This document shows positions 1 through 9,916 of a stretch of 13,960 nucleotides of DNA, piece after piece. The notes under the pieces are model-generated. The model made no database searches, had not been told where the DNA came from, and saw nothing but the letters and a program-made list of their open reading frames with translations. The DNA is taken from NCBI GenBank assembly GCA_934229785.1, contig CAKQEA010000035.1, positions 1 through 13,960 on the forward strand, in the 5' to 3' direction. How positions within the stretch are numbered: position 1 is the first letter of the stretch; each line of letters starts with the position of its first letter. Source of the DNA: an uncultured Anaeroplasmataceae bacterium (GTDB lineage Bacteria > Bacillota_I > Bacilli_A > Acholeplasmatales > Anaeroplasmataceae). A program made the position numbers and the translations under genes.

Positions 1-2
1 TT

Positions 3-104
3 GATAATAATGTTTGTGTCTTCACTTGCTTAGATACAGTTAAGGTATTATTAGATGTATTAGAAGAAATAACTATGGGTATTTCTACTATCGATAAGGA
101 CTAA
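3..104 (+). CDS. C-terminal fragment, possibly carbamoyl-phosphate synthase large chain
   Basis: An open frame enters from the left edge and ends at TAA, giving 33 residues that finish in a segment reading FTCLDTVKVLLDVLEEITMG. The hydrophobic strand, then LDT, then a helix, resembles the end of the MGS-like allosteric domain of CarB/PyrAB, where a 'TSLDT..ALL.VLE' pattern is common; this is recognition from memory on a short stretch. A pyrimidine gene would suit the neighbourhood, with CTP synthase two genes on. The stop lies 16 bases before purF, so the two are probably co-transcribed. Another protein ending in a Rossmann-like fold cannot be excluded. Confidence 0.45.
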   Translation, partial: DNNVCVFTCLDTVKVLLDVLEEITMGISTIDKD

Positions 105-120
105 TACGAGGAGTTAAATT

Positions 121-1518
121 ATGGATAATAGGGAATTACATGAGGAGTGTGGAGTTTTTGCCGCATATGGTATTAATAATGCTGCAGAGGTTACTTATTT
201 TGGACTACATTCTTTACAACACCGCGGACAAGAAGGCTGTGGAATTGTTACTTGTGAAAATGGAATAATGAAAAGAGTTAAGGGCATCGGTTTAGTAACC
301 GAGGTTTTTAACGATAATAATTTAAAAACTCTTACAGGAAATATGGCTATTGGTCATGTTAGATATTCAACTGCTGGAGGTGGAGGAATTGAAAATGTAC
401 AACCATTTTTATTTAATCATCACACAGGACAGTTTGCCCTATGCCATAATGGTAATTTAGTTAATTCTGATGAATTAAAAAGATTATGTGAGGATAGAGG
501 AAGCCTATTTCAATCAACATCTGATACAGAGGTATTAGCTCATCTTCTTCAAAAGGATAATAATTCAACAAGATTTTTATATTCATTGAAATCAGCATTA
601 GAAATGTTAGACGGTGCGTTTGCTTTTTTAGTAATGGTTGGTAATAAAATATATGCAATGAGAGATAAATATGGTTTAAGACCATTATCAATTGGTAAAC
701 TAAATGATGGATATATTATTTCAAGTGAAACATGTGCCTTTGAGGTAATAAATGCTAAATTTGTAAGAGATGTATTGCCAGGAGAGATTGTTGAAATAGG
801 ACCTAATGGTTTAAAAAGTCACTTTTATGCTAGAGATACTAAGAAGAAAATGTGTGCTATGGAATATATTTACTTTGCACGACCAGATAGTGATATTGAA
901 GGAAGAAATGTTCATTCATTTAGAAAAGAAAGTGGAAGAATATTGTATCGTGAATCACCTGTTGAGGCAGATATTGTAATAGGTGTTCCTGATTCTTCAT
1001 TATCAGCTGCCATCGGTTTTTCAGAGGAGTCAAAAATTCCATATGAAATGGGATTAATAAAAAATAAATATGTTGGTAGAACTTTTATTCAGCCCTCTCA
1101 GGAAATGAGAGAAAAGGGGGTAAGAATGAAACTATCAGCAGTTTCATCAATTGTTAAGGATAAAAGAGTCGTTCTAATAGATGATTCAATTGTAAGAGGT
1201 ACTACATCTAAAAGAATTGTTGCCCTACTTAAGGAGGTTGGTGCAAAAGAGGTACATGTAAGAATTGCCTCTCCTCAAATAACTAATCCTTGTTTTTATG
1301 GCGTTGATATTTCAACATATGAGGAATTAATTTCAGCTAAAAAAAGTGTTGAAGAGGTACGTAAATATATAGGTGCTGATTCTTTGTATTTTATATCAAA
1401 GGAGGCCTTAGTTAAGGCTGCTAAAAGAGAAGATTTATGTGTAGCTTGTTTTACAGGTGATTATCCAACTCCTCTTTATAAATCAATTAAAGAAGCAAAT
1501 AAGGATGGAAAGTTCTAG
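121..1518 (+). CDS. purF: Amidophosphoribosyltransferase (glutamine PRPP amidotransferase)
   Basis: Cytosolic enzyme that makes 5-phosphoribosylamine from PRPP and glutamine, the committed step of purine synthesis. The 465 residues are close to the B. subtilis length. A nine-residue propeptide precedes Cys10 in EECGVF, the Ntn glutaminase nucleophile exposed by processing. The N-terminal class II glutaminase domain spans about residues 10-235. The phosphoribosyltransferase domain carries the PRPP loop VLIDDSIVRGTT around Asp354-Asp355. Cys245, Cys391, Cys440 and Cys443 (CVAC) match the four ligands of the [4Fe-4S] cluster of the Bacillus-type enzyme, so an oxygen-sensitive holoenzyme is expected. 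GAGGAG ends seven bases before the ATG. The stop directly abuts the pyrG region, indicating one message. Confidence 0.97.
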   Translation: MDNRELHEECGVFAAYGINNAAEVTYFGLHSLQHRGQEGCGIVTCENGIMKRVKGIGLVTEVFNDNNLKTLTGNMAIGHVRYSTAGGGGIENVQPFLFNHHTGQFALCHNGNLVNSDELKRLCEDRGSLFQSTSDTEVLAHLLQKDNNSTRFLYSLKSALEMLDGAFAFLVMVGNKIYAMRDKYGLRPLSIGKLNDGYIISSETCAFEVINAKFVRDVLPGEIVEIGPNGLKSHFYARDTKKKMCAMEYIYFARPDSDIEGRNVHSFRKESGRILYRESPVEADIVIGVPDSSLSAAIGFSEESKIPYEMGLIKNKYVGRTFIQPSQEMREKGVRMKLSAVSSIVKDKRVVLIDDSIVRGTTSKRIVALLKEVGAKEVHVRIASPQITNPCFYGVDISTYEELISAKKSVEEVRKYIGADSLYFISKEALVKAAKREDLCVACFTGDYPTPLYKSIKEANKDGKF

Positions 1519-3135
<1,617 letters not shown>

Positions 3136-3136
3136 T

Positions 3137-3204
3137 TTTAAAGTATTTTTCTTATAAAAGGCTTTATTATTTCAATTAATATGCTTAAGAAATAAAACTT
3201 TAAA
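3137..3204. repeat. Long imperfect inverted repeat after pyrG
   Basis: Arms at 3137-3154 and 3186-3204 pair as TTTAAAGT with ACTTTAAA (8 bp) and TTTCTTA with TAAGAAA (7 bp), separated by a short imperfect step, around a loop of about 31 bases. It begins right after the pyrG stop and ends two bases before the -35 box of the gltB promoter. No T-run follows, so it is not a usual terminator. It could be a 3'-UTR hairpin or a DNA-level operator; the arms are very AT-rich, so chance contributes. Confidence 0.5.
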
Positions 3205-3206
3205 CC

Positions 3207-3235
3207 TTGACAATATAATTTATTTAGAATATCAT
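3207..3235 (+). promoter_or_regulatory. Candidate sigma-A promoter for gltBD
   Basis: TTGACA at 3207-3212, a 17-base spacer and TATCAT at 3230-3235 form a near-consensus vegetative promoter. Transcription would start near 3242, about 64 bases before the gltB ATG, and would run almost at once into the hairpin at 3251-3283. Confidence 0.65.
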
Positions 3236-3250
3236 AATAGAAAGACAATG

Positions 3251-3283
3251 ACGTCAATTTCTTAGGAAATTGGCGTTTTTTTT
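3251..3283 (+). terminator. Intrinsic terminator or attenuator before gltB
   Basis: ACGTCAATTTC (3251-3261) pairs with GAAATTGGCGT (3266-3276) over 11 bp with one T-G wobble, closed by the loop TTAG and followed by eight T (3276-3283). It would stop read-through from purF-pyrG. It lies downstream of the apparent gltB promoter, about nine bases after the predicted start, so it would also attenuate gltBD unless overcome. Confidence 0.8.
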
Positions 3284-3305
3284 CTTTGGGGAAGGGGAAA
3301 TTTTG

Positions 3306-6300
3306 ATGAATTTTGAGGAAATGAACGATAAATGTGGCTTATATAATAAAAACTATGAGCATGATGCATGTGGTATTGGGGCAATTGCACAAATAAAGGG
3401 TATTAAAACTCATAAGACGATTAAGGATGCTTTAGATATTTTAATTCATCTTGAACATCGTGGTGGTACTGGGGCTGAGGATAATTCAGGTGATGGTGCT
3501 GGTATTTTGTTTCAAATTCCAGATAAATTTTTTAGAGGTGAAAAGCTAGGCTTTAATTTGCCTTTAGAAGGGGAGTATGGTGTTGGACAATTATTTTTAT
3601 CTAAAAATGAAGAAATCAGAGAAAAACAAATTGAAATTGTTAATAAGTGTTTAAAAGATGAGGGGTTAAAGATATTAGGATATAGAAGAGTTCCTGTTGA
3701 TACTTATGGTATTGGTAGTACGGCTTTAAAAGCAATGCCTTACATTATACAGGTTTTTGTAGAAAAGCCCTCAAGTGTTTTAAAGGGAATCGACTTTGAA
3801 AGAAAGCTTTATGTTGCAAGACGTATGGTTGAGGGTGTCTCAATTAAAAATAATCTAAATATTTATTTTTGTTCATTTTCATCAAGAACTATTGTTTATA
3901 AGGGTATGCTTGTATCAACTCAGGTTAGAGATTTTTATCTTGATTTAAAGGATACAAAGGTTGAAACAGCTATTGCTTTAGTTCATTCAAGATTTTCAAC
4001 AAATACGTTTCCATCTTGGGAGCGTGCGCATCCTAATAGATTTTTATGTCATAATGGTGAAATTAATACAATTAGAGGTAATGTTAATTCTATTAAAGCT
4101 AGAGAGGGATTATTTGAATCGAAGATATTTAAGGATGATTTGAAAAAACTAATTCCTTTAATTCCCAAGGAATCATCTGATTCTGCGATGTTTGATAATA
4201 TTTTAGAGTTTTTATACTTAAATGGTAGAACAATGGAAGAAACTATTATGATGATGATTCCAGAGCCATGGGTTAAAAATGAAAAAATGGATCCTAATCT
4301 AAAGGCATTTTATGAATTTCATTCAACATTTATGGAGCCATGGGATGGACCAGCGGCAATTTTATTTACTGATGGTATTAAGCTTGGGGCATCACTAGAT
4401 AGAAATGGATTGCGTCCTTCAAGATATTATATCACTAAGGATGATTATGTTATTTTATTTTCGGAAACTGGTTCTTTGCCTATTGAAGAGGATAGAATTT
4501 TAGAAAAAAAGAGATTAGAGCCAGGTAAAATTTTACTTGTTGATACAGACAGTAAGAGAATCATTTCAAATGATGAAATAAAAATGAAATACTCTAATAA
4601 ATATCCATATAGAAAATGGAATGAAAATATTATTAAATTAGATGAAATTAAAAATATTAAAATTCCTTCATCAAATGATAATTTAAATTTTATATTACAT
4701 GAATGTGGTTATACATATGATGAATTAATGGAAGGCATAATTCCTCTAGCAGAAAATGACAATGAAAAGATAGTTTCAATGGGAACAGATATTCCTTTAG
4801 CAGTATTAATGAAGGAAAAATTTAATTTATATCAATTTTTTAAACAAAGATTTGCTCAAGTAACAAACCCACCAATTGATTCAATTAGAGAAGATATTGT
4901 AACGAGTGGAGTTGTCTATTTAGGAAGAGAGGGAAATCTTTTAAATCCAACAGAAAAGAATGCTTTAAGAATTAGAGTAGATAACCCAATACTATCAGCT
5001 AGTGATTTTTATAAAATAAAAAATAATGGAATTATTAAGGTAAGTAGTATTAGCTTTGTCTATGACAATAAATCTGAAACTATGGAGATGGCCCTAGATA
5101 GAATTTTTAAGGAATGTGAAAATGAAATTGATAATGGTGCTTCAATTTTAATTTTAACTGATAGATATAAAAATGGTATAAAAATACCATCATTACTTGT
5201 AGCCTCTGGTGTTCATCAATATTTAACAAAGGTATCTAAAAGAACCCATATTTCAATTGTTTTAGAGGCTGCTGAACCACGTGAAATTCATCATTATGCT
5301 TGTTTGATTGGCTTTGGTGTTACAGCAATTTATCCTTATTTAGTATATGAATTAATTATAGAGTATCAAAAAAGAGGATATATTACTACATCTTGTGATA
5401 ATGCCTTGAAAAATTATCAGCATGCTACTTTAAAGTCTTTAATAAAAATTATTTCTAAAATGGGTATTTCAACTATTCAGTCTTATAATGGAGCCCAGAT
5501 TTTTGAATGTATTGGATTAAGTGATAAGGTTATTGACAAGTATTTTACTAATACACCTAATTCAATTGGTGGATATGGACTTAAAGAAATTGAACAAAAT
5601 TCTATTAAATTATATGAGCTTGCCCAAAATAATCATAGTGATACCTTAGATTCTGTTGGATTACATGGTTATCGTAAAAATAAACATGATCATTTGTATG
5701 ACCCATTAACTATATTTCATCTTCAATTGGCATGTAGAAATGGTGATTATAAAGAGTATAAGGAATTCAGTAGATTAATTGGTGAAAAGGTAATTAATAT
5801 TAGAGATACATTAGAACTAGATTTTTCTCATCCGATTTCAATTGATGATGTAGAAAGTGTAGATGATATTGTTAAAAGATTTAAAACTGGTGCAATGAGC
5901 TATGGTTCTATTTCTAAAGAGGCTCATGAGTGTATGGCAATTGCTATGAACAAAATTGGTGGCAAATCAAATACTGGTGAGGGTGGAGAAGAAAGAGAAA
6001 GATTCACTAAGGATAAAAATGGTGATAATAGATCATCTGCCATTAAACAGGTAGCATCTGGAAGATTTGGTGTAACAATTGAATATTTAACAAATGCTTC
6101 TGAAATTCAAATTAAAATGGCTCAAGGAGCAAAGCCTGGCGAGGGTGGTCAGTTACCAGGTGGTAAGGTTTTCCCTTGGATTAGTAAGGCAAGACATTCA
6201 ACACCTGGTGTTACCTTAATTTCACCGCCACCTCATCATGATATTTATTCAATTGAGGATTTAGCTCAATTAATTTATGATTTGAAAAATGCTAATAGAA

Positions 6301-7784
6301 AGGCTAGAATTTCAGTTAAACTAGTTTCAGAATCAGGTGTTGGTACTATTGCTGCTGGAGTAGTTAAGGCAGGTGCTAATACAATTTTAATTTCAGGCTA
6401 TGACGGAGGAACTGGTGCTTCACCTCGTACATCGATAAATAATGCTGGTGTGCCATGGGAAATAGGCTTATCTGAAACACATCAAACATTAGTTATGAAT
6501 GGATTACGTGATAGAGTAAGAGTGGAAACTGATGGTAAGCTTTTAACTGGTAGAGATTTAGCAGTTGCAATATTACTTGGTGCTGAGGAATTTGGCTTTG
6601 CAACAGGACCACTTATTGCAATGGGATGCATAATGATGCGCGTATGCAATTTAAACACTTGTCCAGTTGGAATTGCAACTCAAAATGAAAAACTAAGAGC
6701 TAACTTTAAGGGAAAACCAGAATATGTTATTAATTTTATGTATTTTATTGCAAAAGAATTAAGAGAATATATGGCAAAGCTTGGCTTTAGAACAATTGAT
6801 GAAATGGTTGGTCATACTGAGCTTTTACACGTTAAAAAGGAATATGAGAATACATTAGATTTATCTAAGCTTTTATTTAATGTTAATGTTATTAATCGTA
6901 ATGATAATGTTTTTAAAGAATATAAAAAAATCGATTTAAATAATACAATTGATTCAAGAGTTCTATTACCATTATGCCAAGAATCTATTAAATATCAATT
7001 ACCAAAGTCTATGGATTTGGAAATTTCTAATGTTAATAGAGCCTTTGGTACAATATTATCAAATGAAATTACAAAACTATATGGAGAAAGTGGATTAAGG
7101 GATGATACAATAACAATTAATTGTAAAGGAAATGCAGGAAATTCATTTGGTGCTTTTTTGACTCATGGAGTTACAATTGTTGTTACAGGCGATGCTAACG
7201 ACTATTTAGGCAAGGGCTTATGTGGTGGCAAGCTTGCAATAAAGCCTGATCCATGTGCGACATTTGCACCTGAAAAGAATATTATTTGTGGTAATGTTTG
7301 CTTATATGGTGCAACTAGTGGTGAGTGTTATATGGATGGAATTTCAGGAGAAAGATTTGCGATTAGAAATAGTGGTGCAGATATTGTTTGTCTTGGCTGT
7401 GGACTTCATGGCTGTGAATATATGACTGGAGGTAAGGTTTTAATACTAGGAAAAATAGGTAGAAACTTTGCAGCTGGTATGAGTGGTGGAGTTAGTTATA
7501 TTTATGGATTAAATAATAAAAAGAATGTAAATTGTGAGTTTGTTTCAATCCTAGATTTAGATGATAATGATATTGATAATGTAAAAAAATTATTAAAAAA
7601 TCATATTCAGCATACAAATTCTGAATATGCTAAAAATTTATTATATAATTTTGACTCTAAGGATTATTTTAAGGTTTTACCAAATGATTATGCAAAGGTT
7701 ATAAAATATATCGAGGAATTTAAGCAAAAAGGAAGTAAAAATCCAGAGCTTGATGCCTTTAATAAATTTATGGAGGAAAGATAA
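3306..7784 (+). CDS. gltB: Glutamate synthase (NADPH) large subunit
   Basis: Alpha subunit of GOGAT: releases ammonia from glutamine and channels it to 2-oxoglutarate, giving two glutamates with electrons supplied through GltD. The start is ATG 3306, eight bases after the very strong site GGGGAAGGGG (3288-3297); an upstream in-frame TTG at 3270 would translate the terminator. The product has 1492 residues, normal for the family. A 21-residue propeptide precedes Cys22 in HDACGIG, the Ntn nucleophile. The order is class II glutaminase (about 22-425), central domain, FMN-binding TIM barrel (about 800-1190, with PGEGGQLPGGKV), then the GXGXG beta-helix (about 1270-1430). Cys1108, Cys1114 and Cys1119 (CX5CX4C) are the [3Fe-4S] ligands. 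Its stop overlaps the gltD start. Confidence 0.97.
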   Translation: MNFEEMNDKCGLYNKNYEHDACGIGAIAQIKGIKTHKTIKDALDILIHLEHRGGTGAEDNSGDGAGILFQIPDKFFRGEKLGFNLPLEGEYGVGQLFLSKNEEIREKQIEIVNKCLKDEGLKILGYRRVPVDTYGIGSTALKAMPYIIQVFVEKPSSVLKGIDFERKLYVARRMVEGVSIKNNLNIYFCSFSSRTIVYKGMLVSTQVRDFYLDLKDTKVETAIALVHSRFSTNTFPSWERAHPNRFLCHNGEINTIRGNVNSIKAREGLFESKIFKDDLKKLIPLIPKESSDSAMFDNILEFLYLNGRTMEETIMMMIPEPWVKNEKMDPNLKAFYEFHSTFMEPWDGPAAILFTDGIKLGASLDRNGLRPSRYYITKDDYVILFSETGSLPIEEDRILEKKRLEPGKILLVDTDSKRIISNDEIKMKYSNKYPYRKWNENIIKLDEIKNIKIPSSNDNLNFILHECGYTYDELMEGIIPLAENDNEKIVSMGTDIPLAVLMKEKFNLYQFFKQRFAQVTNPPIDSIREDIVTSGVVYLGREGNLLNPTEKNALRIRVDNPILSASDFYKIKNNGIIKVSSISFVYDNKSETMEMALDRIFKECENEIDNGASILILTDRYKNGIKIPSLLVASGVHQYLTKVSKRTHISIVLEAAEPREIHHYACLIGFGVTAIYPYLVYELIIEYQKRGYITTSCDNALKNYQHATLKSLIKIISKMGISTIQSYNGAQIFECIGLSDKVIDKYFTNTPNSIGGYGLKEIEQNSIKLYELAQNNHSDTLDSVGLHGYRKNKHDHLYDPLTIFHLQLACRNGDYKEYKEFSRLIGEKVINIRDTLELDFSHPISIDDVESVDDIVKRFKTGAMSYGSISKEAHECMAIAMNKIGGKSNTGEGGEERERFTKDKNGDNRSSAIKQVASGRFGVTIEYLTNASEIQIKMAQGAKPGEGGQLPGGKVFPWISKARHSTPGVTLISPPPHHDIYSIEDLAQLIYDLKNANRKARISVKLVSESGVGTIAAGVVKAGANTILISGYDGGTGASPRTSINNAGVPWEIGLSETHQTLVMNGLRDRVRVETDGKLLTGRDLAVAILLGAEEFGFATGPLIAMGCIMMRVCNLNTCPVGIATQNEKLRANFKGKPEYVINFMYFIAKELREYMAKLGFRTIDEMVGHTELLHVKKEYENTLDLSKLLFNVNVINRNDNVFKEYKKIDLNNTIDSRVLLPLCQESIKYQLPKSMDLEISNVNRAFGTILSNEITKLYGESGLRDDTITINCKGNAGNSFGAFLTHGVTIVVTGDANDYLGKGLCGGKLAIKPDPCATFAPEKNIICGNVCLYGATSGECYMDGISGERFAIRNSGADIVCLGCGLHGCEYMTGGKVLILGKIGRNFAAGMSGGVSYIYGLNNKKNVNCEFVSILDLDDNDIDNVKKLLKNHIQHTNSEYAKNLLYNFDSKDYFKVLPNDYAKVIKYIEEFKQKGSKNPELDAFNKFMEER

Positions 7785-9220
7785 TGGGTAAATCAACCGG
7801 ATTTATGGAATATAAAAGAATTAACAAAAAAGAAATTTCACCTTTAGAAAGAATTAAAAATTATAACGATTTTCATATTAGTTTTAATTTAGATACCCAA
7901 AAAGAGCAAGCAAGTCGTTGTATGAATTGTGGAGTCCCATTTTGTCAATCAGCCATGAAGATTAATAGGAGAAATGTTGGTTGTCCATTAGCTAATCTAA
8001 TACCTGAATGGAATCATTTAATCTATTTAGGCTTATATGAGGAAGCCTATAAAAGATTAGATATGACAGCCCCATTTCCTGAGTTTACAGGTAGTGTATG
8101 TCCTGCATTATGTGAGGTTTGTTGTTCATGTTCAATTAATGGAGATGCTGTAGGAATTAGGGCAAATGAATTATTTTTGATAGAAGAAGCATATAAAAAC
8201 AATTGGATAAAGCCAAGAAAAAACATAAATAGAAATGGTAAGAAGGTTGCAGTTATTGGATCTGGTCCAGCTGGACTTGCTTGTGCAAAAAAATTAAATT
8301 ATGCCGGTTTTTTAGTAACTATTTATGAAAAAAATGATCGTTTTGGTGGACTTTTAATGTATGGAATACCAAATATGAAAATTGAAAAGCATATTATTGA
8401 TAGAAGAATAAATTTACTTAAAGAAGAAGGAATTACATTTATAAATAATTGTGATGTTGGTAAAGATTTAAGCGTTGATGATTTGAAAAAGGAATATGAT
8501 GAAATTGTATTTGCTTGTGGTACAACAAAGGCAAGAGGCCTTTCACTAAAAAATGCAGATGCAGCTGGAATTATATATGCTGTTGATTTTTTAACTGATA
8601 CAACTAAAAGTATCTTAGATAAAAAAGAGTCTAAATATAATTTAAGTGATAAGAATGTAATTATTATAGGTGGTGGTGATACTGCAAATGATTGTTGTGC
8701 AACAGCAGCAAGAATGCATGCAAAAGCGATTACTGAACTTGAAATTACTAAAGAACCACCCTTAAATAATACACTTCCTTGGCCAAATTATCCAAATAAA
8801 AAGAAAACTGACTATGGCGTGCTAGAGGCAAATACTTTAATGGGACATGATATAAGGCGCTATGAAACTACAATTGATGAGCTTGTAGTTAAAAATAATA
8901 GGCTTGTAGGAGTTTTTACAAAAAAAGTAAAATTTGAAGATAAAAGATTTGTTGATGTTGAAGGTACAAGAAACTATTTAGATTGTGATTATTTAATAAT
9001 AGCTATGGGATTTCTTGGAACAAAAGAAGAGGATATGAAGGCCTATGGCTTAATTGGAGATAAATATAAAATTAATTTAAATGGCTTCAAATATAGTGAT
9101 AATATATCAGTATGTGGTGATATGAAAAATGGGCAATCTCTTGTTGTCATTGCTTTAAAGGATGGAATTGAGTGTGCTAATAATATAATTACAAAATACG
9201 AAAAAACGACTACTAATTGA
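7784..9220 (+). CDS. gltD: Glutamate synthase (NADPH) small subunit
   Basis: Beta subunit of GOGAT, passing electrons from NADPH through FAD and Fe-S clusters to GltB. The 478 residues carry an N-terminal cysteine-rich Fe-S domain (Cys46, Cys49, Cys54, Cys67, then Cys106, Cys110, Cys113, Cys114 and Cys116), an FAD dinucleotide fold with GSGPAG at 159-164, and an NADPH fold with GGGDT at 296-300. The C-terminal MGFLG and GQSLVV segments are typical of GltD. The second cysteine cluster reads CPALCEVCCSC, with more cysteines than the usual CPALCEGAC, so which ones bind iron is uncertain. ATG overlaps the gltB TAA by one base and GGAGG (7772-7776) sits seven bases upstream, indicating translational coupling. 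No clear terminator follows. Confidence 0.96.
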   Translation: MGKSTGFMEYKRINKKEISPLERIKNYNDFHISFNLDTQKEQASRCMNCGVPFCQSAMKINRRNVGCPLANLIPEWNHLIYLGLYEEAYKRLDMTAPFPEFTGSVCPALCEVCCSCSINGDAVGIRANELFLIEEAYKNNWIKPRKNINRNGKKVAVIGSGPAGLACAKKLNYAGFLVTIYEKNDRFGGLLMYGIPNMKIEKHIIDRRINLLKEEGITFINNCDVGKDLSVDDLKKEYDEIVFACGTTKARGLSLKNADAAGIIYAVDFLTDTTKSILDKKESKYNLSDKNVIIIGGGDTANDCCATAARMHAKAITELEITKEPPLNNTLPWPNYPNKKKTDYGVLEANTLMGHDIRRYETTIDELVVKNNRLVGVFTKKVKFEDKRFVDVEGTRNYLDCDYLIIAMGFLGTKEEDMKAYGLIGDKYKINLNGFKYSDNISVCGDMKNGQSLVVIALKDGIECANNIITKYEKTTTN

Positions 9221-9281
9221 TATATATAATCAAAAATATTAGATTGATATTTTAATTCTTATTAATAAAAACGAATTAAAT

Positions 9282-9363
9282 ATATTTACAAAACAAAATA
9301 CTGGTGAATAGTTTATCCAAATGTAAAATTATATTACTAGTTTTAAATATAATTTGTAAATAT
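9282..9363. repeat. Two overlapping inverted repeats in the gltD-flavodoxin gap
   Basis: ATATTTACAAA (9282-9292) is a perfect 11-bp inverted match to TTTGTAAATAT (9353-9363). AAATTATATT (9326-9335) is a perfect 10-bp match to AATATAATTT (9346-9355). The two right arms share three bases, so the two hairpins compete. The second right arm touches the -35 region of the next promoter. No T-run makes either an obvious terminator, and AT-rich composition raises the chance of coincidence. The rest of this 192-base gap shows nothing else recognisable. Confidence 0.45.
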
Positions 9364-9392
9364 TGCTTATTTTCTTTGATTAATGATATAAT
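9363..9392 (+). promoter_or_regulatory. Promoter for the flavodoxin-like gene
   Basis: TTGCTT (9363-9368), an 18-base spacer and the perfect TATAAT (9387-9392) with an extended TG at 9384-9385. The transcript would start near 9399, only about 14 bases before the GTG start, leaving just enough room for GGAG at 9401-9404. Confidence 0.7.
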
Positions 9393-9412
9393 CTAAAAAA
9401 GGAGTTGTTAAT

Positions 9413-9862
9413 GTGTCTAATATTTCAATTGTTTATGCTTCAGTTCATCATAATAATACAAAAAAGGTTGTAGATTATTTAAAGGCTAATCTAGATGATG
9501 TTGAGCTTTTTAAGTCTACAAACATAGAAGAACCAAATTTGAAAGAAACTAAGTATTTAATACTTGCTTCAGGTATTTATTTTGGTAATTTACATAGATC
9601 AATTTTAAATTATATTGAAAAAACAAATTTAGAAAATGTTAATGTAATTGTGATTTATACATGTGGTATGCATTATAAGAATTTTCTTAAAAAGGTAAAA
9701 AGAATTTTAGAAGAGAAAAAAGCAAATTATTTAGGTGATGCTTATTCAAAAGGATATGATACCTATGGTATTTTAAAATCAATAGGTGGTATATCTAAAA
9801 ATCATCCAAATGATGAGGATTTAAATAAGATTTTAACATCGATAAAAAGCTTGATAAAGTAA
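9413..9862 (+). CDS. Flavodoxin-family protein
   Basis: Small cytosolic FMN-binding protein of 149 residues. The N-terminus ISIVYASVHHNNTKKV is a flavodoxin first strand and phosphate-binding loop (S-x-HHNNT). Further strands are YLILASGIYFG and VNVIVIYTCG, and the C-terminal KGYDTYG..K.IGGI.KNHPN.EDL is characteristic of a Bacillota flavodoxin family often annotated simply as 'flavodoxin'. The length fits a one-domain protein. It likely moves electrons, but the partner cannot be read from the sequence; proximity to GltBD is only suggestive because this gene has its own promoter. The start is GTG 9413, eight bases after GGAG; ATG 9411 is in a different frame. No terminator is evident after it. 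Confidence 0.85.
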   Translation: MSNISIVYASVHHNNTKKVVDYLKANLDDVELFKSTNIEEPNLKETKYLILASGIYFGNLHRSILNYIEKTNLENVNVIVIYTCGMHYKNFLKKVKRILEEKKANYLGDAYSKGYDTYGILKSIGGISKNHPNDEDLNKILTSIKSLIK

Positions 9863-9878
9863 CAGCTTAAAATGTTAC
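9859..9878. promoter_or_regulatory. Possible operator dyad upstream of the metal exporter promoter
   Basis: GTAACA (9859-9864) and TGTTAC (9873-9878) form a perfect 6-bp dyad with an 8-base centre. It overlaps the stop codon of the flavodoxin-like gene and ends two bases before the -35 box of the next promoter. The placement suits a dimeric regulator, but no specific regulator family is recognised and no T-run supports a terminator. Confidence 0.3.
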
Positions 9879-9880
9879 GC

Positions 9881-9910
9881 TTGACTAACCCAGATATAGA
9901 TTGCTATAAT
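9881..9910 (+). promoter_or_regulatory. Promoter for the cation exporter leader
   Basis: TTGACT (9881-9886), an 18-base spacer and TATAAT (9905-9910) with an extended TG at 9902-9903. The predicted start near 9917 gives an untranslated leader of about 120 bases before the exporter. Confidence 0.8.
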
Positions 9911-9916
9911 CTTTAT

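Noticed and set aside
461..691. A 76-codon minus-strand open frame.
   Set aside because: It lies wholly inside purF, has no family features or ribosome site support, and is a shadow of the real gene.
3270..3305. An upstream in-frame TTG start adding 12 residues to GltB, including a phenylalanine run.
   Set aside because: Those codons are the right arm and T-run of the terminator, no ribosome site precedes the TTG, and ATG 3306 has a strong site at proper spacing.
9411..9413. ATG as start of the flavodoxin-like gene.
   Set aside because: It is in a different frame from the flavodoxin sequence; GTG 9413 is the in-frame start with good spacing.
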